A stretch of DNA of 64,000 nt from Chimonanthus salicifolius (GCA_013350335.1 CM023540.1:25523175-25587174), one strand, 5' to 3'; positions 36,301 to 47,400 are shown, counted from the first letter of the stretch. A program made the numbers and translations. The notes: generated by a model from the sequence alone, not told the origin.

Positions 36301-38765
36301 ACAACTTCGATACAAATATGCAATTCAAAATAATCTAAGATCCTCACCCGACGCCAAAGATCAAATAAATTATATTTTCACCGAGATGCCCTTCCCCAAT
36401 GAATGAATCAAAATAAAATTGGGCATTGACACTTTTACCTTATCAACATCCGATTAATAAATTTGAAATCCTATATGAAATTCTCATGTATGGCCATACA
36501 CCATAAACATAATGTTGTTCTTTGGACGCCCATCCCAACCAAGAAACCTGACAAAAATTGGGCATCAATACGGATTTCCTCTAAATATCCCATAAAAATA
36601 GACTTCAATCTTATTTGAGATATTTAAAAATGGACTTCACAACATAAATGACATTGTTGCTTGGATGCCATCCCCCAATCAATGCACCTAAACCAGAAAA
36701 GGGCATCGACAAGCTTCTGAGCCAATATTCAACAACTCATTTAATTCTGAGTTTCATGAGATCTCTTTGAACTCAAAATTACAACCCAATCCCAATTTCT
36801 TTCAAAATGGGCTATTTAAGCTTACAAAATTTTGAACTAAATAAAAATCCATACTTCCAACAAGTTCGATACAAATATGCAATTCAAACTAAACTAAGAT
36901 ACTCACCTTAAGCCAAAGATCAAATAAACTACACCGTTATGCCATTCCCCAATGAATGAATCGAAATAAAATTGGACATTGACACTTCCTTACCAACATC
37001 GGATGAATAAATTTGCAATCCTATATGAAATTCTTATGTATGCCTATACACCACAAACATGATGTTGTTCTTTGGACGCCCATCCTAACCAAGGAACCTG
37101 ACAAAAATTGGGCATCAATACGACTTTCCTCTGAATATCCCATAAATATAATTCAATCTTATTTGAGATATTTAAAAATGGACTTCACAACATAAATGAC
37201 GTTGTTGCTTGGATGCCCTCCCCAATCAATGGACCTAAACCAAAAATGAGCATTAACAAGCTTTTGAGCCAATATTCAACAACTCATTCAATTCTGATTT
37301 TCATGAGATCTCTTTTTACTCAAAATTACAACCCAGCCCAAATTTCTTTCAAAACAGGTTATTTAAGCTTACGGAATTTCGAACTAAATAGAATTTCCTA
37401 CTACCCCGCCAGATAGATGATTTCATAGTGGAATTCCCATCCCAACCAATTAACCTAAACCAAAATTGTGCATTTCATTGATTTCCACTTAATAGTAGAT
37501 AAAAAATCAATTGTCTCTTTCATAAATTCTATCAAACACTCGTAAACTTCATCATTGTCTAACACGCATCTCCAAGGCCAACGATCAAATAAACTATATT
37601 TTCACCAAGATGCCCATCCCCAAGGAATGAATCGAAATAAAACTGGGCATCGACACTTCTTCCTTATCAACATCCGATGAATAAATTTGCAATCCTATAT
37701 AAAATTCTTATGTATGGCCATACACCACAAACATAATGTTGTTCTTTGGACACCCATCCCAACCAAGGAACCTAACAAAAATTGGGCATCAAACGACTTT
37801 CCACTAAATATCCCATAAATATAGACTTCAATCTCATTTGAGATATTTAAAAATGGAGTTCACAACATAAATGACGTTGTTGCTTGGATGCCCTCCCCCA
37901 ATCAATGGACCTAAACCAGAAATGGGCATTGACAATCTTTTGAGCCAATATTCAAAACTCATTTAATTCTGATTTTCATCAGATCTCTTTGAACTCAAAA
38001 TTACAACCCAAGCCCAATTTCTTTCTAAACGGGCTATTTAAGCTTACAGAATTTAAAACTAAATATAAATCCCTACTTCCACCAGATATATGATGTCATT
38101 GTAGAAATGCTCATCCCCAATCAATTAACCTAAATCAAAATTGGGCATTTCATTGATTTTCACTTAATAGTAGATAAAAAAAATCGATTGTCATTTTCAT
38201 AAATTCTATCTTACACTCATAAACTTCATCATTGTCTAACGCGCATCCCCAACAAATGGACTTGAACAAAATTGCACATCTCCAACTACTTGGATAGAAA
38301 TATGCAATTTAAAAAAATTTGAGGTCCTCTGCCGAGGCGAAAGATCAAATAAACTAAATTTTCACTGAGATGTCCTACACAAACAAATGAATCGAAATAA
38401 AATTGGGCATTGACACTTCTTCCTTATCAACATCCGATGAGAAAATTTGCAATCCTATATGAAACTCTCATGTATGACTGACTATACACCACATAAACAA
38501 TGTCGTTGTTTGGATTCCCATCCCAACCAAGGAACCTAACCAAAATTGAGCATCAATACGGCTTTCCTCTAAATATCCAATGAAAATATATTTAAATCTT
38601 ATTTGAGGTGCTTAAATATGGTCTTCACAACATAAATGATGTTATTGCTTGGATGCCCTCCCCCAATCAATTGACCCAAACCAAAAATGGGCATTGACAA
38701 GCTTTTCAACCAATATTCAACAAATCATCTAAAGTTGAATTTCATGAAATCTCTTTGAACTCAAG

Positions 38766-39059
38766 TGTCAAAAGGCTGCCAATAGGACCCTTTCATTGAT
38801 CTTTATTTGATTATATCAAATGTTTTTGTGATCCATATGCTTAGGGGTGCTAGTTACCATTGATCATATTAAATACTCACATCCCCAACCAACCAACGAA
38901 CTTTATATTAACCTTCTATTTATGAGCCCATCCCCAACCAATGAACTTGAACAAATTGGGCATTCCAATTGTGTGTCAACCAGTATCCAATATAAATGTC
39001 TAATCAATAATTGTTTCTTATGACTCTCCATCACATACATGTCCCCATTCCAAATTGGG
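38766..39059. repeat. Diverged right edge of the satellite
   Basis: After a unique stretch (38766-38870) two degenerate sub-repeats can still be read (CATCCCCAACCAACCAACGA near 38880, CCCATCCCCAACCAATGAAC near 38929 with ATTGGGCATT near 38954). Confidence 0.6.
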
Positions 39060-39720
39060 CTCCTCAAGATACAGGAACTTTTTCTAGAAGGACCTTTGGA
39101 TGGGTGATCGACATTTGAGTGAGGTGTTCCTTAGACTGACTTTTTAATTTCTAGACAAAAGAGCGCCCTTGTACAGGACTGTTATAGGATTGAGAGTAAT
39201 CACATTTCCTGGGTTCTCAATTTTAGGCATGAGCTGCAATCCTTCGAGACTAGAAGTAGGGTACATCTGTAAGCTAAATTGGGGAGATTCCTGTGTCCTT
39301 AGGAGATGAGGATGAACTTGTATGGAAGGGGAATTCATCGGGTATTTATTCGGTTAAGTCGATGGTGGAGTTATTCATTCAATAGCAACATAATTCGAAC
39401 TCTACTTCGGGCTCAGCTTGGAATAGCCTAGCTCCTCCTAGGGTCCAAACTTTTGTGTGGTGTGCACTGAAGGCTAACATCCTTACTAGAATGAACCTTA
39501 GAAGGAGAGGCTTATTGAGGATGGAAGAGAATCTTACTTGTCTCGTATGTGGTCACCCATAGGAAGATGTCGATCATCTATTCCTCACTTGCCCTTTTGC
39601 CAGGTACCTGTGGTCAAATTTTGTGAAGCTATTTGATGTCCAACGGGTCTTTGAGAGAACTTTTCTTCAAATGCATTCTTCCATCCTCCTATAACTCCTA
39701 AGTTCCCCTGGATCTAAAAA
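39060..39720 (+). mobile_element. LINE fragment with zf-RVT coding remnant
   Basis: The plus strand reads ELVWKGNSSGIYSVKSMVEL, then SAWNSLAPPRVQTFVWCALK, RMNLRRRGLL, NLTCLVCGHP, a stop, and EDVDHLFLTCPFARYLWSNF. This is the zinc-binding reverse-transcriptase region (Cys-x2-Cys ... His-x3-Cys) of plant non-LTR elements, C-terminal to RT. Stops and the missing RT and 3' part show it is dead. It ends in CCTGGATCTAAAAAAA, the same tail as the SINE at 14130-14253. Confidence 0.85.
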
Positions 39721-39965
39721 AAGCAAGAACAAAAATACATAATCCATCCTCAAAAAAGGACGAACTGCACAATCAGAACAGCAAAACTACCCATGTCCAG
39801 CAAGGGGTGCATTACCCTCTACCTTGAGAATGAATTCCTCAGGTAGCTTAGAACCTTGTTTGGTCAGCCCATGAGCCAGCCAATTTGCCGATTTGGGCAC
39901 TTGAGAAACAACCAAATCCAAATCTTTGATACTCTTCCTAATTTTTTCAATTTTGTCTAGCAATC
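39721..39965 (-). mobile_element. LINE RNase H C-terminal fragment, opposite orientation
   Basis: On the minus strand SQVPKSANWLAHGLTKQG and KLPEEFILKVEGNAPL form the end of a LINE RNase H domain (VP..AN..AH.L). It abuts the plus-strand LINE fragment at about 39720, so two truncated elements are joined head to head or one was inverted. Confidence 0.75.
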
Positions 39966-40357
39966 TCTAGGGACAGTTGTTACTTTAGAATCCAACCTCT
40001 TCAGTGATTCAAGTAGAAGTGAGATTAGCAAAATAACTGATTCAAGTAGTAGTGATTCAAATGTGGATGCCCAGTGATTCAAGTAGAAGTGAGATTAGAA
40101 AAATAACAAAGTAAATCAGTTGCCGAATTTCCCCAACTTGGGATAATTAGGGTGCCAACAACCAATTTTTTCCCTTTTTAAAAAAAGGAAAAAACACCAC
40201 AACAACTTCACAATTTTCACAGAAAAGTGCACCATTACTGTAAATGGCAAATATTTAGAAATATTGATGCAGCATTTTTGCTTTAATAAATAGAAAAGGA
40301 AATCAGAGGATGCAAATGATGAAGCAGCATTCAACAGTAAGACCAACAAAAACTCAC

Positions 40358-40525
40358 CCGGGCACCAGGGGATAGGTTTCCAGCTTTCTCCTCTGAAGCT
40401 TTTCTAGCATCCTTCAAATATGCCTTCAGTAATGCACAGGATCAAATTTCTCTGCGAGTTCAAATGCATATGCAAGCTGATAGCCTCCATTTGCCTCCCA
40501 TTATTGGCCAGTAACTCAATGACAC
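40358..40525 (-). pseudogene. Single frameshifted exon of a FRIGIDA-like gene
   Basis: FRIGIDA-like proteins are plant-specific coiled-coil proteins, the best known acting with FRIGIDA in flowering-time control. On the minus strand an exon bounded by a good acceptor (TCTTTCAG) and donor (GTGAGT) reads GVIELLANNGRQMEAIS, then, after one frameshift, LAYAFELAEKFDPVH, and after a second, LLKAYLKDARKASEEKAG. This is the conserved block of the FRIGIDA domain that ends in a L.AYL.DA(R/K) motif. Two single-base losses break the frame. No neighbouring exon of this gene was found, so it is a gene fragment. Assignment to a subfamily is not possible. Confidence 0.65.
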
Positions 40526-40882
40526 CTGAAAGAGCAAATCTTCAAAAAGGTAATAAACTGAAAGGTACAATAAATAATACACCAGTATAATACAATTAAA
40601 ATAGGCCAAAAGATCATCAACAGAAAGGTAGAATAAATTGTGCACTAGTATAAATACAATTAAATATGGCCAGTAAATTATACTTCATTCAGGTTTGGTT
40701 AATCATGACTTGTCTTTGCATCCCAGGATATTGATTCTTATAAAACACAGATGTGTGCTTGGGTTCCAAAGAACCAAAACCTACAGCACTAAGTTTCAAG
40801 AATTGTGCCAAATCTGGGACAAACCCTTCCAAATCACAAAGGGAAAAAAAACAGCGAACTCCATTCTCCTTTCATGTTTGGG

Positions 40883-40884
<2 letters not shown>

Positions 40885-40942
<58 letters not shown>
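40885..40942. repeat. AT microsatellite
   Basis: About 29 AT dinucleotides directly next to the SINE at 40959. Ile-Tyr peptides readable here are not genes. Confidence 0.98.
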
Positions 40943-40944
<2 letters not shown>

Positions 40945-40948
40945 CCTT

Positions 40949-41091
40949 CAATTAATGTGTTTTTTTAAATAAAAATGGTATTCCCACCCAATGTGGAGGT
41001 GAGACTAATCCCACAGATACAAGAAACTGCCTACAATCCTTGTGTAACGGGTTAATCCGGAAAGAGTGGAACCCTTTTCTCCAATTAATGT
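40949..41091 (-). mobile_element. SINE with 10-bp target-site duplication
   Basis: CAATTAATGT lies at 40949-40958 and again at 41082-41091, enclosing 123 bases. On the minus strand the insert ends in an A-rich tail (ATTTAAAAAAAC) and contains GGGTTCCACTCTTTCC near its start, which resembles a B box; the A box is missing, so it is probably 5'-truncated. It has no coding capacity. Confidence 0.75.
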
Positions 41092-41228
41092 ATCAGCAAT
41101 CATTTAAAAACAAGGTGGCAAACTCATGTCAATAGACACCATAGACTATCAACATCACATGACCCGCGTGTGGACACATATTATAACAGTGTGTGAGTAT
41201 GTGAATGGTTCCTCACAAGACAACGTCC

Positions 41229-41387
41229 ATGGCAAGTATGGGCGAAGCCCACAGGCTAACGGATTACCTGAATAGCTTCTCCAATGTCGTTTCTTCTCAG
41301 GACGGGCCTTCTCTAAAACCCCTTCTCTGTGTCTCCTCCAACTGCCCTCTTCTCCTCTCCCTTGCCGATTCTCTTCACACCTTCCAG
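41229..41387 (+). pseudogene. Orphan first exon of a THP1/EER5-like PCI-domain gene
   Basis: THP1 (EER5) is the PCI-domain subunit of the TREX-2 mRNA export complex. The plus strand encodes 53 residues from ATG: MASMGEAHRLTDYLNS, FSNVVSSQDGPSLKPLL, then SNCPLLLSLADSLHTFQ, matching the N-terminus of plant THP1. It ends at CAG before GTCCC, a weak donor. About 76 bases on, after an acceptor-like TTCTTCTCAG, AYIGFRK / LAFEKSAKYC resembles the EAYLAFEKFAN block some 40 residues further into the same family, with a frame slip. The part between is missing and nothing of the later protein follows. I read this as a captured or deleted gene fragment. The conserved start makes a chance match unlikely. 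Confidence 0.6.
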
Positions 41388-41437
41388 GTCCCACATTTTC
41401 CTTTCCTTCACCTCTCTCCTCTTCGTCTCATTGGTCA

Positions 41438-42376
41438 CATCCCCATCTTTCTTTTTCTTCTCAGGCCTACATTGGCTTTCGAAAAATCTGCGAAGTATTG
41501 CCCATAACCCAATCTTGATGTTCTCCCTTTCTTTTTTGGCTTTGTTTGGAACGGCTGGTATATTGACAGAGAATTTGCGTTTCTTTAGGAATTCCGAAAT
41601 TGGGAATCTGGGTGGGAAATTGAAGCCATATGAGATTAGGGTTCTTGTTGAAAGGGTGGGTTTCTTGATAATAGGCTTCTTGCTGAAATGGTGGGTTTCT
41701 TGATAGTAGGGCTCTTGCTGAAAGGGTGGGTTTCTTCAACCCGATTGGCGTCGCCGGCCATGGAAAGTGGGTCTGACGAGCAGAGAAATTGAGAGAGGGG
41801 TCTGGCGAGAGAGGGCCTGTCGTTCGAGAGGGAGGGTCTTCCATTCTGACGAAATAGAGAGAGAGGGTACATTGCTTTCGAAAAATCTGCTCTTCGTCGC
41901 ATTGCTCCCATCCCCATCTTTCTTTTTCTTCTTAGGCGTACATTGCTTTCGAAAAATCTGTCAAGTATTGCTCATAACCCAATCTTGATATTCTTCCTTT
42001 CTCTTTTGGCTTTCTTTGGAACAGCTGGTGTACTGAAAGAGGATTTGCGTTTCTTCAGGAATTCCGAAATTGGGAATCTGGATGGGAAATTGAAGCCATC
42101 AATCTAATTTCGTATGAGATTATGGTTCTTGTTGAAAGGGTGGGTTTCTTGATATTAGGGTTCTTGTTGAAAGGGTGGGTTTCCTGATATTAGGGTTCTT
42201 GCTGAAAGGGTGGGTTTCTTCAACCCGATTGGCGACGATGGCGATCGTCGTCGGCCAACGGAAAGTGGGTCTGACGAGACCGAGTTTCCGTGAAGACGAG
42301 AGCCAAGAGAAACTGAGAAATTGAGAGAGGGGTCTGGCTGGCGAGAAAGGGAGTCTTCCGTTCTGACGAAAGACAG
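41438..42376. repeat. Tandem duplication of about 470 bp with internal 35-bp minisatellite
   Basis: Copy 1 (from 41438) and copy 2 (from 41909) both begin CATCCCCATCTTTC, then an acceptor-like TTCTTCTCAG/TTCTTCTTAG, the LAFEKS-coding block, GGAATTCCGAAATTGGGAAT, three 35-base units of GAAAGGGTGGGTTTCTTGAT type (41641-41740 and 42122-42220), and GAAAGTGGGTCTGACGAG. A third copy of CATTGCTTTCGAAAAATCTG sits at about 41868. The long minus-strand readings here are products of the 35-base repeat. Confidence 0.85.
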
Positions 42377-43328
42377 ATGTAGAATGGGAAAATTACTTCT
42401 TCCGTATACCGACTCGGAAATAACAAAACCCTTTTCAAGCCTGGATGACAGCTATTATAAAAATTATTTATTATTAAAAGATTTGTTTTATGTTAACTTA
42501 TTCGAGAAAACACCTCTTATATTTACCCTCATGTCATTGTCGTACTCATTTGACAATTTAGAATTAGGTATAGATTCACAAGAGAAATAGAGTTGGACTC
42601 ATTCTTTAAATAATATATTTTTATAATTATTTTGACATTCTTAAATTAATAAAATAAAAATTTTAATTTTTTTAATTCTAATGATTTTAAATTAATTTTA
42701 TTATTAAAACTCTTACACGTTATTCTAAGTCCATTTTGATCTAGTGTTAAAAGTTTAATTTTGAGAGAGTCCAAATATGAAAATAGGACAAAAGAAAAAA
42801 TATATATGATGATTAAATTAATGAAGTCATGTTTTTAAATTCTTCGTATTTTAGAAATAGATTGAAAAAATTCAATTTAAGAGTGTTTCAATTTAATTAA
42901 CTTTTAAAAAATTGGTCAATTTGATAAATTAAGTTGGACCAACCGTGCATAAATGGATCAATTTAAATTATTTTGTTTAAGTTTGGTTGGATATTTAGGT
43001 CTAGTTTATTGTAAGTTGAGTTGAAACAATATTTCAATAAATGGTTCATGTCACACAGACTCCCAGGAACACGAGAGTAAATTTTGTTAATCTTTCCAAC
43101 AAATCAAATTTCAACAAAATTTGAGTTAGTTTGATATCTCAAATGAGCCCCACAAGTCAAACATACTTTCAAATTATCTATTTTTAAGGTCAACACACAA
43201 TATTATTTACCCCTTTAAATATTGATAATTTTAAATTATTTTTTAATTCTAAAAATACTTGATTAATGTCATGTTAGTCTAATATCTTAAATTTATTTTA
43301 AAATATAGACATGAATATGAGAATGATT
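42377..43328. other. AT-rich intergenic DNA
   Basis: No gene, repeat family or element recognised. Confidence 0.5.
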
Positions 43329-43695
43329 ATTTTAGGCAGGGGTCCAAAATACGCTTCAACCGATATTTCAGCCGACATGTATATCGGCCGATAATTTTCT
43401 CTCTCATCCGATTTTTCTATTTTATTGCATTTCTCTCTCCTCCGATATTCAAAACCGTAAAAAATTGTGAAAAACCGTGAAAATGCAATATCGGTTTTTC
43501 TTTAAAAAAAATCAAATAAATTTTAAATACCGATTTTTATAGATAGTGGCCGAAATGGTGATCGATATTCAGTCCAAATATCGGTCATATCGGCCAATAA
43601 CCTTTTTTACTAGCCGATACATATCGTATCGGTCGATATCATTTGGCCCTGAAAAACCGATACATATTGGCCGATATTTCGACCCTGATTTTAAG
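43329..43695. mobile_element. hAT-like MITE rich in CGATAT/ATATCGG motifs
   Basis: The element (43337-43687, 351 bases) begins CAGGGGTCCAAAATAC and ends TATTTCGACCCTG, inverted ends of the CAGGG type seen in hAT transposons. Flanking 8-mers ATTTTAGG (43329-43336) and ATTTTAAG (43688-43695) agree at 7 of 8 positions, as expected for a hAT duplication. The interior repeats ATATCGGCCGATA-like palindromes. Short relatives occur near 14430-14510 and 60895-60950. Non-coding. Confidence 0.75.
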
Positions 43696-44170
43696 AATGG
43701 AATGTTTACTCATTTTAATGCTCCTTTTAATTAACAAAACACTTCATCTATACACCACCTCATCTACTTTATTAAAATGACACATGTTTTAAATATTTGG
43801 TCAAATAAAAACAACCTAGACATATGATTAAATATATGATTTATTAAAAAATAATTTACTAAATCAATTAAATACCGTTGAAGTTTTTATTATTGAATAT
43901 TCTAAATTATTCTATTTTTAAGCTTTATTCTAAACTATTCTGTTAATCTAAAATTTTATATCAGTTAACAATATAACTTAATAGCTCAATTAAATATTTT
44001 TTCTAAATTTTATTTTCAGAAGATATATTCTGCTGCTCCGTTCCTTAAAATCATCGCTGAGAGACTAAAAAAACTTAAACAAGTCAGTAGTTTGAGTTGA
44101 TTTGACTCATTTAAAATTTAATTGAACAAATCATGAAATTTATCAAAGTTTTAGCTAGCGTGGCTTTTCA
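43696..44170. other. AT-rich spacer between two MITEs
   Basis: No gene or element recognised. Confidence 0.5.
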
Positions 44171-44486
44171 ACTTTAAATAGGGCTGAAACTCGGATTGGG
44201 TCGGTTCGGATTTCAATAAACCCAATCTAATCCATGTCAAAAGTTATCGAACCCGATCTGACCCAAATTTCTAACCAAGTTACTCAACCCGACCCGACTC
44301 GATTCAACCCAAGTGTTGTTTTATAACTTGGTGCATTCGGGTAGAGTTGAGTTTATTTTAAATTTCTCAATCCAACTCGACGTGACCCGAGATATACACA
44401 AAACATAACCCAAACCCATTAATTCCTTAGGTCAGGTCATGCGGGTCGACTTAAAACCGGACCCAAGTTTCACTCCTAATTTTAAA
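44171..44486. mobile_element. Second hAT-like MITE
   Basis: The element (44179-44478) begins TAGGGCTGAAACTCGG; its other end, read on the minus strand, begins TAGGAGTGAAACTTGGGTC. Flanking 8-mers ACTTTAAA and ATTTTAAA agree at 7 of 8 positions. The interior is rich in GGGTCGG and AACCCGA motifs. Non-coding. Confidence 0.7.
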
Positions 44487-47400
44487 CTCTGATAAAAACA
44501 AAATTAACCCCATATAACGATAATACTATCGATTCATATTTCTTGGGCAATCATGACCCTTGAATCGGTATAAACTTCCCATTCAACGCCTCACTGTCTA
44601 CATAACCAGGGATTTCTATTAAACGCAATATTTGACATCATGATAAACTAGCATGTCTACATCGGGCTTAGTCTGGGCCAAATTTTGAAATTAAGTTATC
44701 TAAATATGAATAATTATAAGTTAATAACAAGCATTTTCATAATTACTTTTACCTCTAATATTTGAAGAGCTCATTTAAAGTTAATGATCGAATCATAGGC
44801 ATCAATAAATTGGATATAGATGCAGAAGATGGGTATGGACTTGTTAAGAAGATAAATGGACGTCAGATGATGGAATGGTGTGGGCCTCGAAATGAAACTG
44901 CAACTGTTCAAATTCAAAGCAGCAGTATAAGCAAGGGGATTTGAAATAGTGGGAATAGGCAGTAGATGTCTAAGGGATGGCTGAAGCAGCAGAAAATGGT
45001 ACAGCAGAAACAGGCCTGTTGGGCTGGTCCATGAATAAAAATGGGCTGGGTCAGCCAGCATATTCGAAGGTGGGTGGTAGGTCTTGGCAAATCTGAAACA
45101 GAGTGGAACAAGGCCTGAGGCCCGTTATGGACAGAGAAAGGGCTGGTTTCAAAACTATGATAAGTCCACCGAGCCTTATATATGTTTGGGCCTATATAAG
45201 GCTTTCCATTGGAAGACTCGTTTCAAATAAAAAAACCCATTAAGTTTTCATTTCTAATACTAGAGGTCTGGGTAGAGTTCCATCACAACCCTACAAACAA
45301 GAAGCTCTATCACCGTCACAACAATATTGTAAGACAGAAGAAGATGATGGTGACGACGACGAGATGACAAACTTTAATATCTCTAACTTAGTTTTGATTA
45401 CTTAAGTACTTAAATTGGATTAAAGGAGATTATCCATCTGCAATTTATACCCTCAATGGTGGATGAAATAAAGGAATGGACTAAAACACATTTGCAAAGA
45501 CACGGTATAAAATTAAAGTCACCATATGTAGTTTTATACTCTGTTAAATCCCCAAGACTCTTCGAAGATATTTCGCATAATTGTGAGAGGGTGGAAGAGA
45601 AATACTAAGATGAAGAAAGATTGGTCAGTGTTGTAAAGTAAAGAAATGCCATTTCTAAAATCTACTTAATAACGGATTATTAAAGATGCTAAAAGTAATT
45701 TGGACCATATGCACTAGCACATGAGATTAAATTCACTAGTTATGGTACTACGGAGCACTGCCAAATAGTGTCAAATTGAGCTACATGTGGATTTAAACGT
45801 TTGCAAATAAGGGTCAGTGCAGTCTTAAAAAACGAAACTTCAGCGTGCACTAGAGCATAAGGAGTGTTTTCGTCTAAAAAAATCTGACTAGGTGTACTGT
45901 GCACTCTAACCAAATAAATTCTTTGAGGACAATGTCACCTAAACTCGTAGTTTCAAAATATTTTTGTCAAAAAATCTCCTAAAATATAGCTAAAAATGTT
46001 GAAACCACATCTGGTGCTCAGCATTCATTCTTCGGTCGGTTGGAAGTTGGCCTTTTACATCATTTATGTCACACCAATTTCCCTTTTCTTAATTTGTCAT
46101 CAGTTTGGTGGGTATTTGTTGGTTGCCTGAGTCTTTAAACTGCAAAACTGGCTGAATCTAAGTTCTTGATGGGGGTCTGGTTTGTTGGGCTGAATCTGTA
46201 CACAACCCCAGTACCAAGGCTGGTGCGCTCAATGCCAGAATACTCTACATTTTAGCAGTATCTTTATTATTATCTGGTAATTTACTAGATATTATTATAA
46301 GAAAAATAAGCCATCATCTGATTTCAAGTGTCTAGTTACAATGAGTAGAGGATGATGCAGCTCTACCTGTGGCCCACATGGAAACTTACAAGTAGATGGA
46401 TACCTGATGATGGGCCCCAGTCAAGTAATACTTTTTTTTCTGCTGTCACTTAAATTTTACGTGTACGTTCAGTACCCATTTCCCCCAAATGCCACCTTTT
46501 CACCTACTGCCGGTCCGGAAAAATTAACAGGGATTCGCTGGCAACTGTTCTGCTAAATAAAAATCTGTGGAGATATTTTAAGTTTGATTCTCATTCAATT
46601 CATTATACTATTTCTATGAGATATTTTAGACGAAAGGTAACTCGGTAATTGGGGGCTATCTCTCGTCACCCTTATTTAATAATTAAAAGATAGAGAGTAA
46701 AATTAACTTTTTACACTTCATCTTCTACTTTAGAAGATTCTTTTCAAACAATAAATATTCATAATACTTAGAGTAACCCTTTGTCAAAGGTAACTCGTGT
46801 AAAATTTACATTCAAACGCAGCCCTAATTCGTATAGATTAAGAGGTTTACATATGTTTATGGGATTTGTCTCATCTACAATATAGTTTCTTATAAAAACT
46901 CAAAAAATATGTATCTTTCTACATAGTGACACTTTCTAGGCTAGATTATGGTTGGGCACCTATGATATTAATTATGTGTATGTTTCTCTTTTACTTCTTA
47001 ATTTTTTTCCCAATTCATAATAATAAAATTAGAGACAAAATGAAAAAGCACCTATGTCAGTGATTCTTTAGCAAAAATTACCTCCGGTGCTCAAACGATA
47101 ACACTCTTTTTCTTCGTACGCCTCAATTGAATGAATTTTGGTGCTTGTGAATGACAGGTTTAGGTCCTTTTCTTTGTTTGGAGCTTTTATGTCATAGAGG
47201 AAGTGCAGGTCCGTGCTCACCCATTCAACCTGCCCAATTCAATACATGTGGGTCTCATTGCTAATTCAATTCGTGTGGTCCAAACCCCAAGTTCTCCTTC
47301 TTCTGTAATGGAACCTCTTAAAATTCTTCCTAAGTTCAGGACTTGAAGTTTGCTCTATTTCTTTTTCTTTGTGTCAAGTCTCTTATAAGCATTCGATTAA

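Larger units (their letters stand above)
19350..38765. repeat. Satellite array, monomer about 760 bp with internal sub-repeats
   Basis: The anchor GATGATGTCATTGTGGAAATGC recurs in diverged form about twenty times. Most neighbouring anchors are 747-768 bases apart (for example about 28029, 28900, 29659, 30420, 31172; 33840, 34587, 35348, 36111). Shorter and longer spacings (566, 673, about 1060, about 1310-1350) reflect partial units. Each monomer has five related sub-repeats centred on a core such as GCCCATCCCCAACCAATG ... AATTGGGCAT, spaced 128-141 bases apart, then a longer gap that may hold a sixth, degenerate one. Each core carries an inverted repeat (ATGCCCA ... TGGGCAT) over a loop of about 25-28 bases. 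Copies diverge from each other by substitutions and small indels. The many short open frames in it are accidental. Insertions interrupt it at 21410-23547 and 23920-24334. Confidence 0.9.

Noticed and set aside
19981..38765. Many open frames of 60-110 codons in the satellite
   Set aside because: They follow the repeat unit, recur in diverged form in each monomer on either strand, are broken in neighbouring copies and show no protein motif.
19350..38765. Regular repeats that could suggest a CRISPR array
   Set aside because: The repeats are 130 and 760 bases, diverge from unit to unit and have no unique spacers; the DNA is plant nuclear.
40695..40968. Proteins ending in Ile-Tyr repeats
   Set aside because: They run into the AT microsatellite and have no conserved part.
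41467..41917. Long minus-strand frames with SRNPPFQQ-type repeats
   Set aside because: They translate the 35-base minisatellite, and the opposite strand carries the recognisable exon-like blocks.
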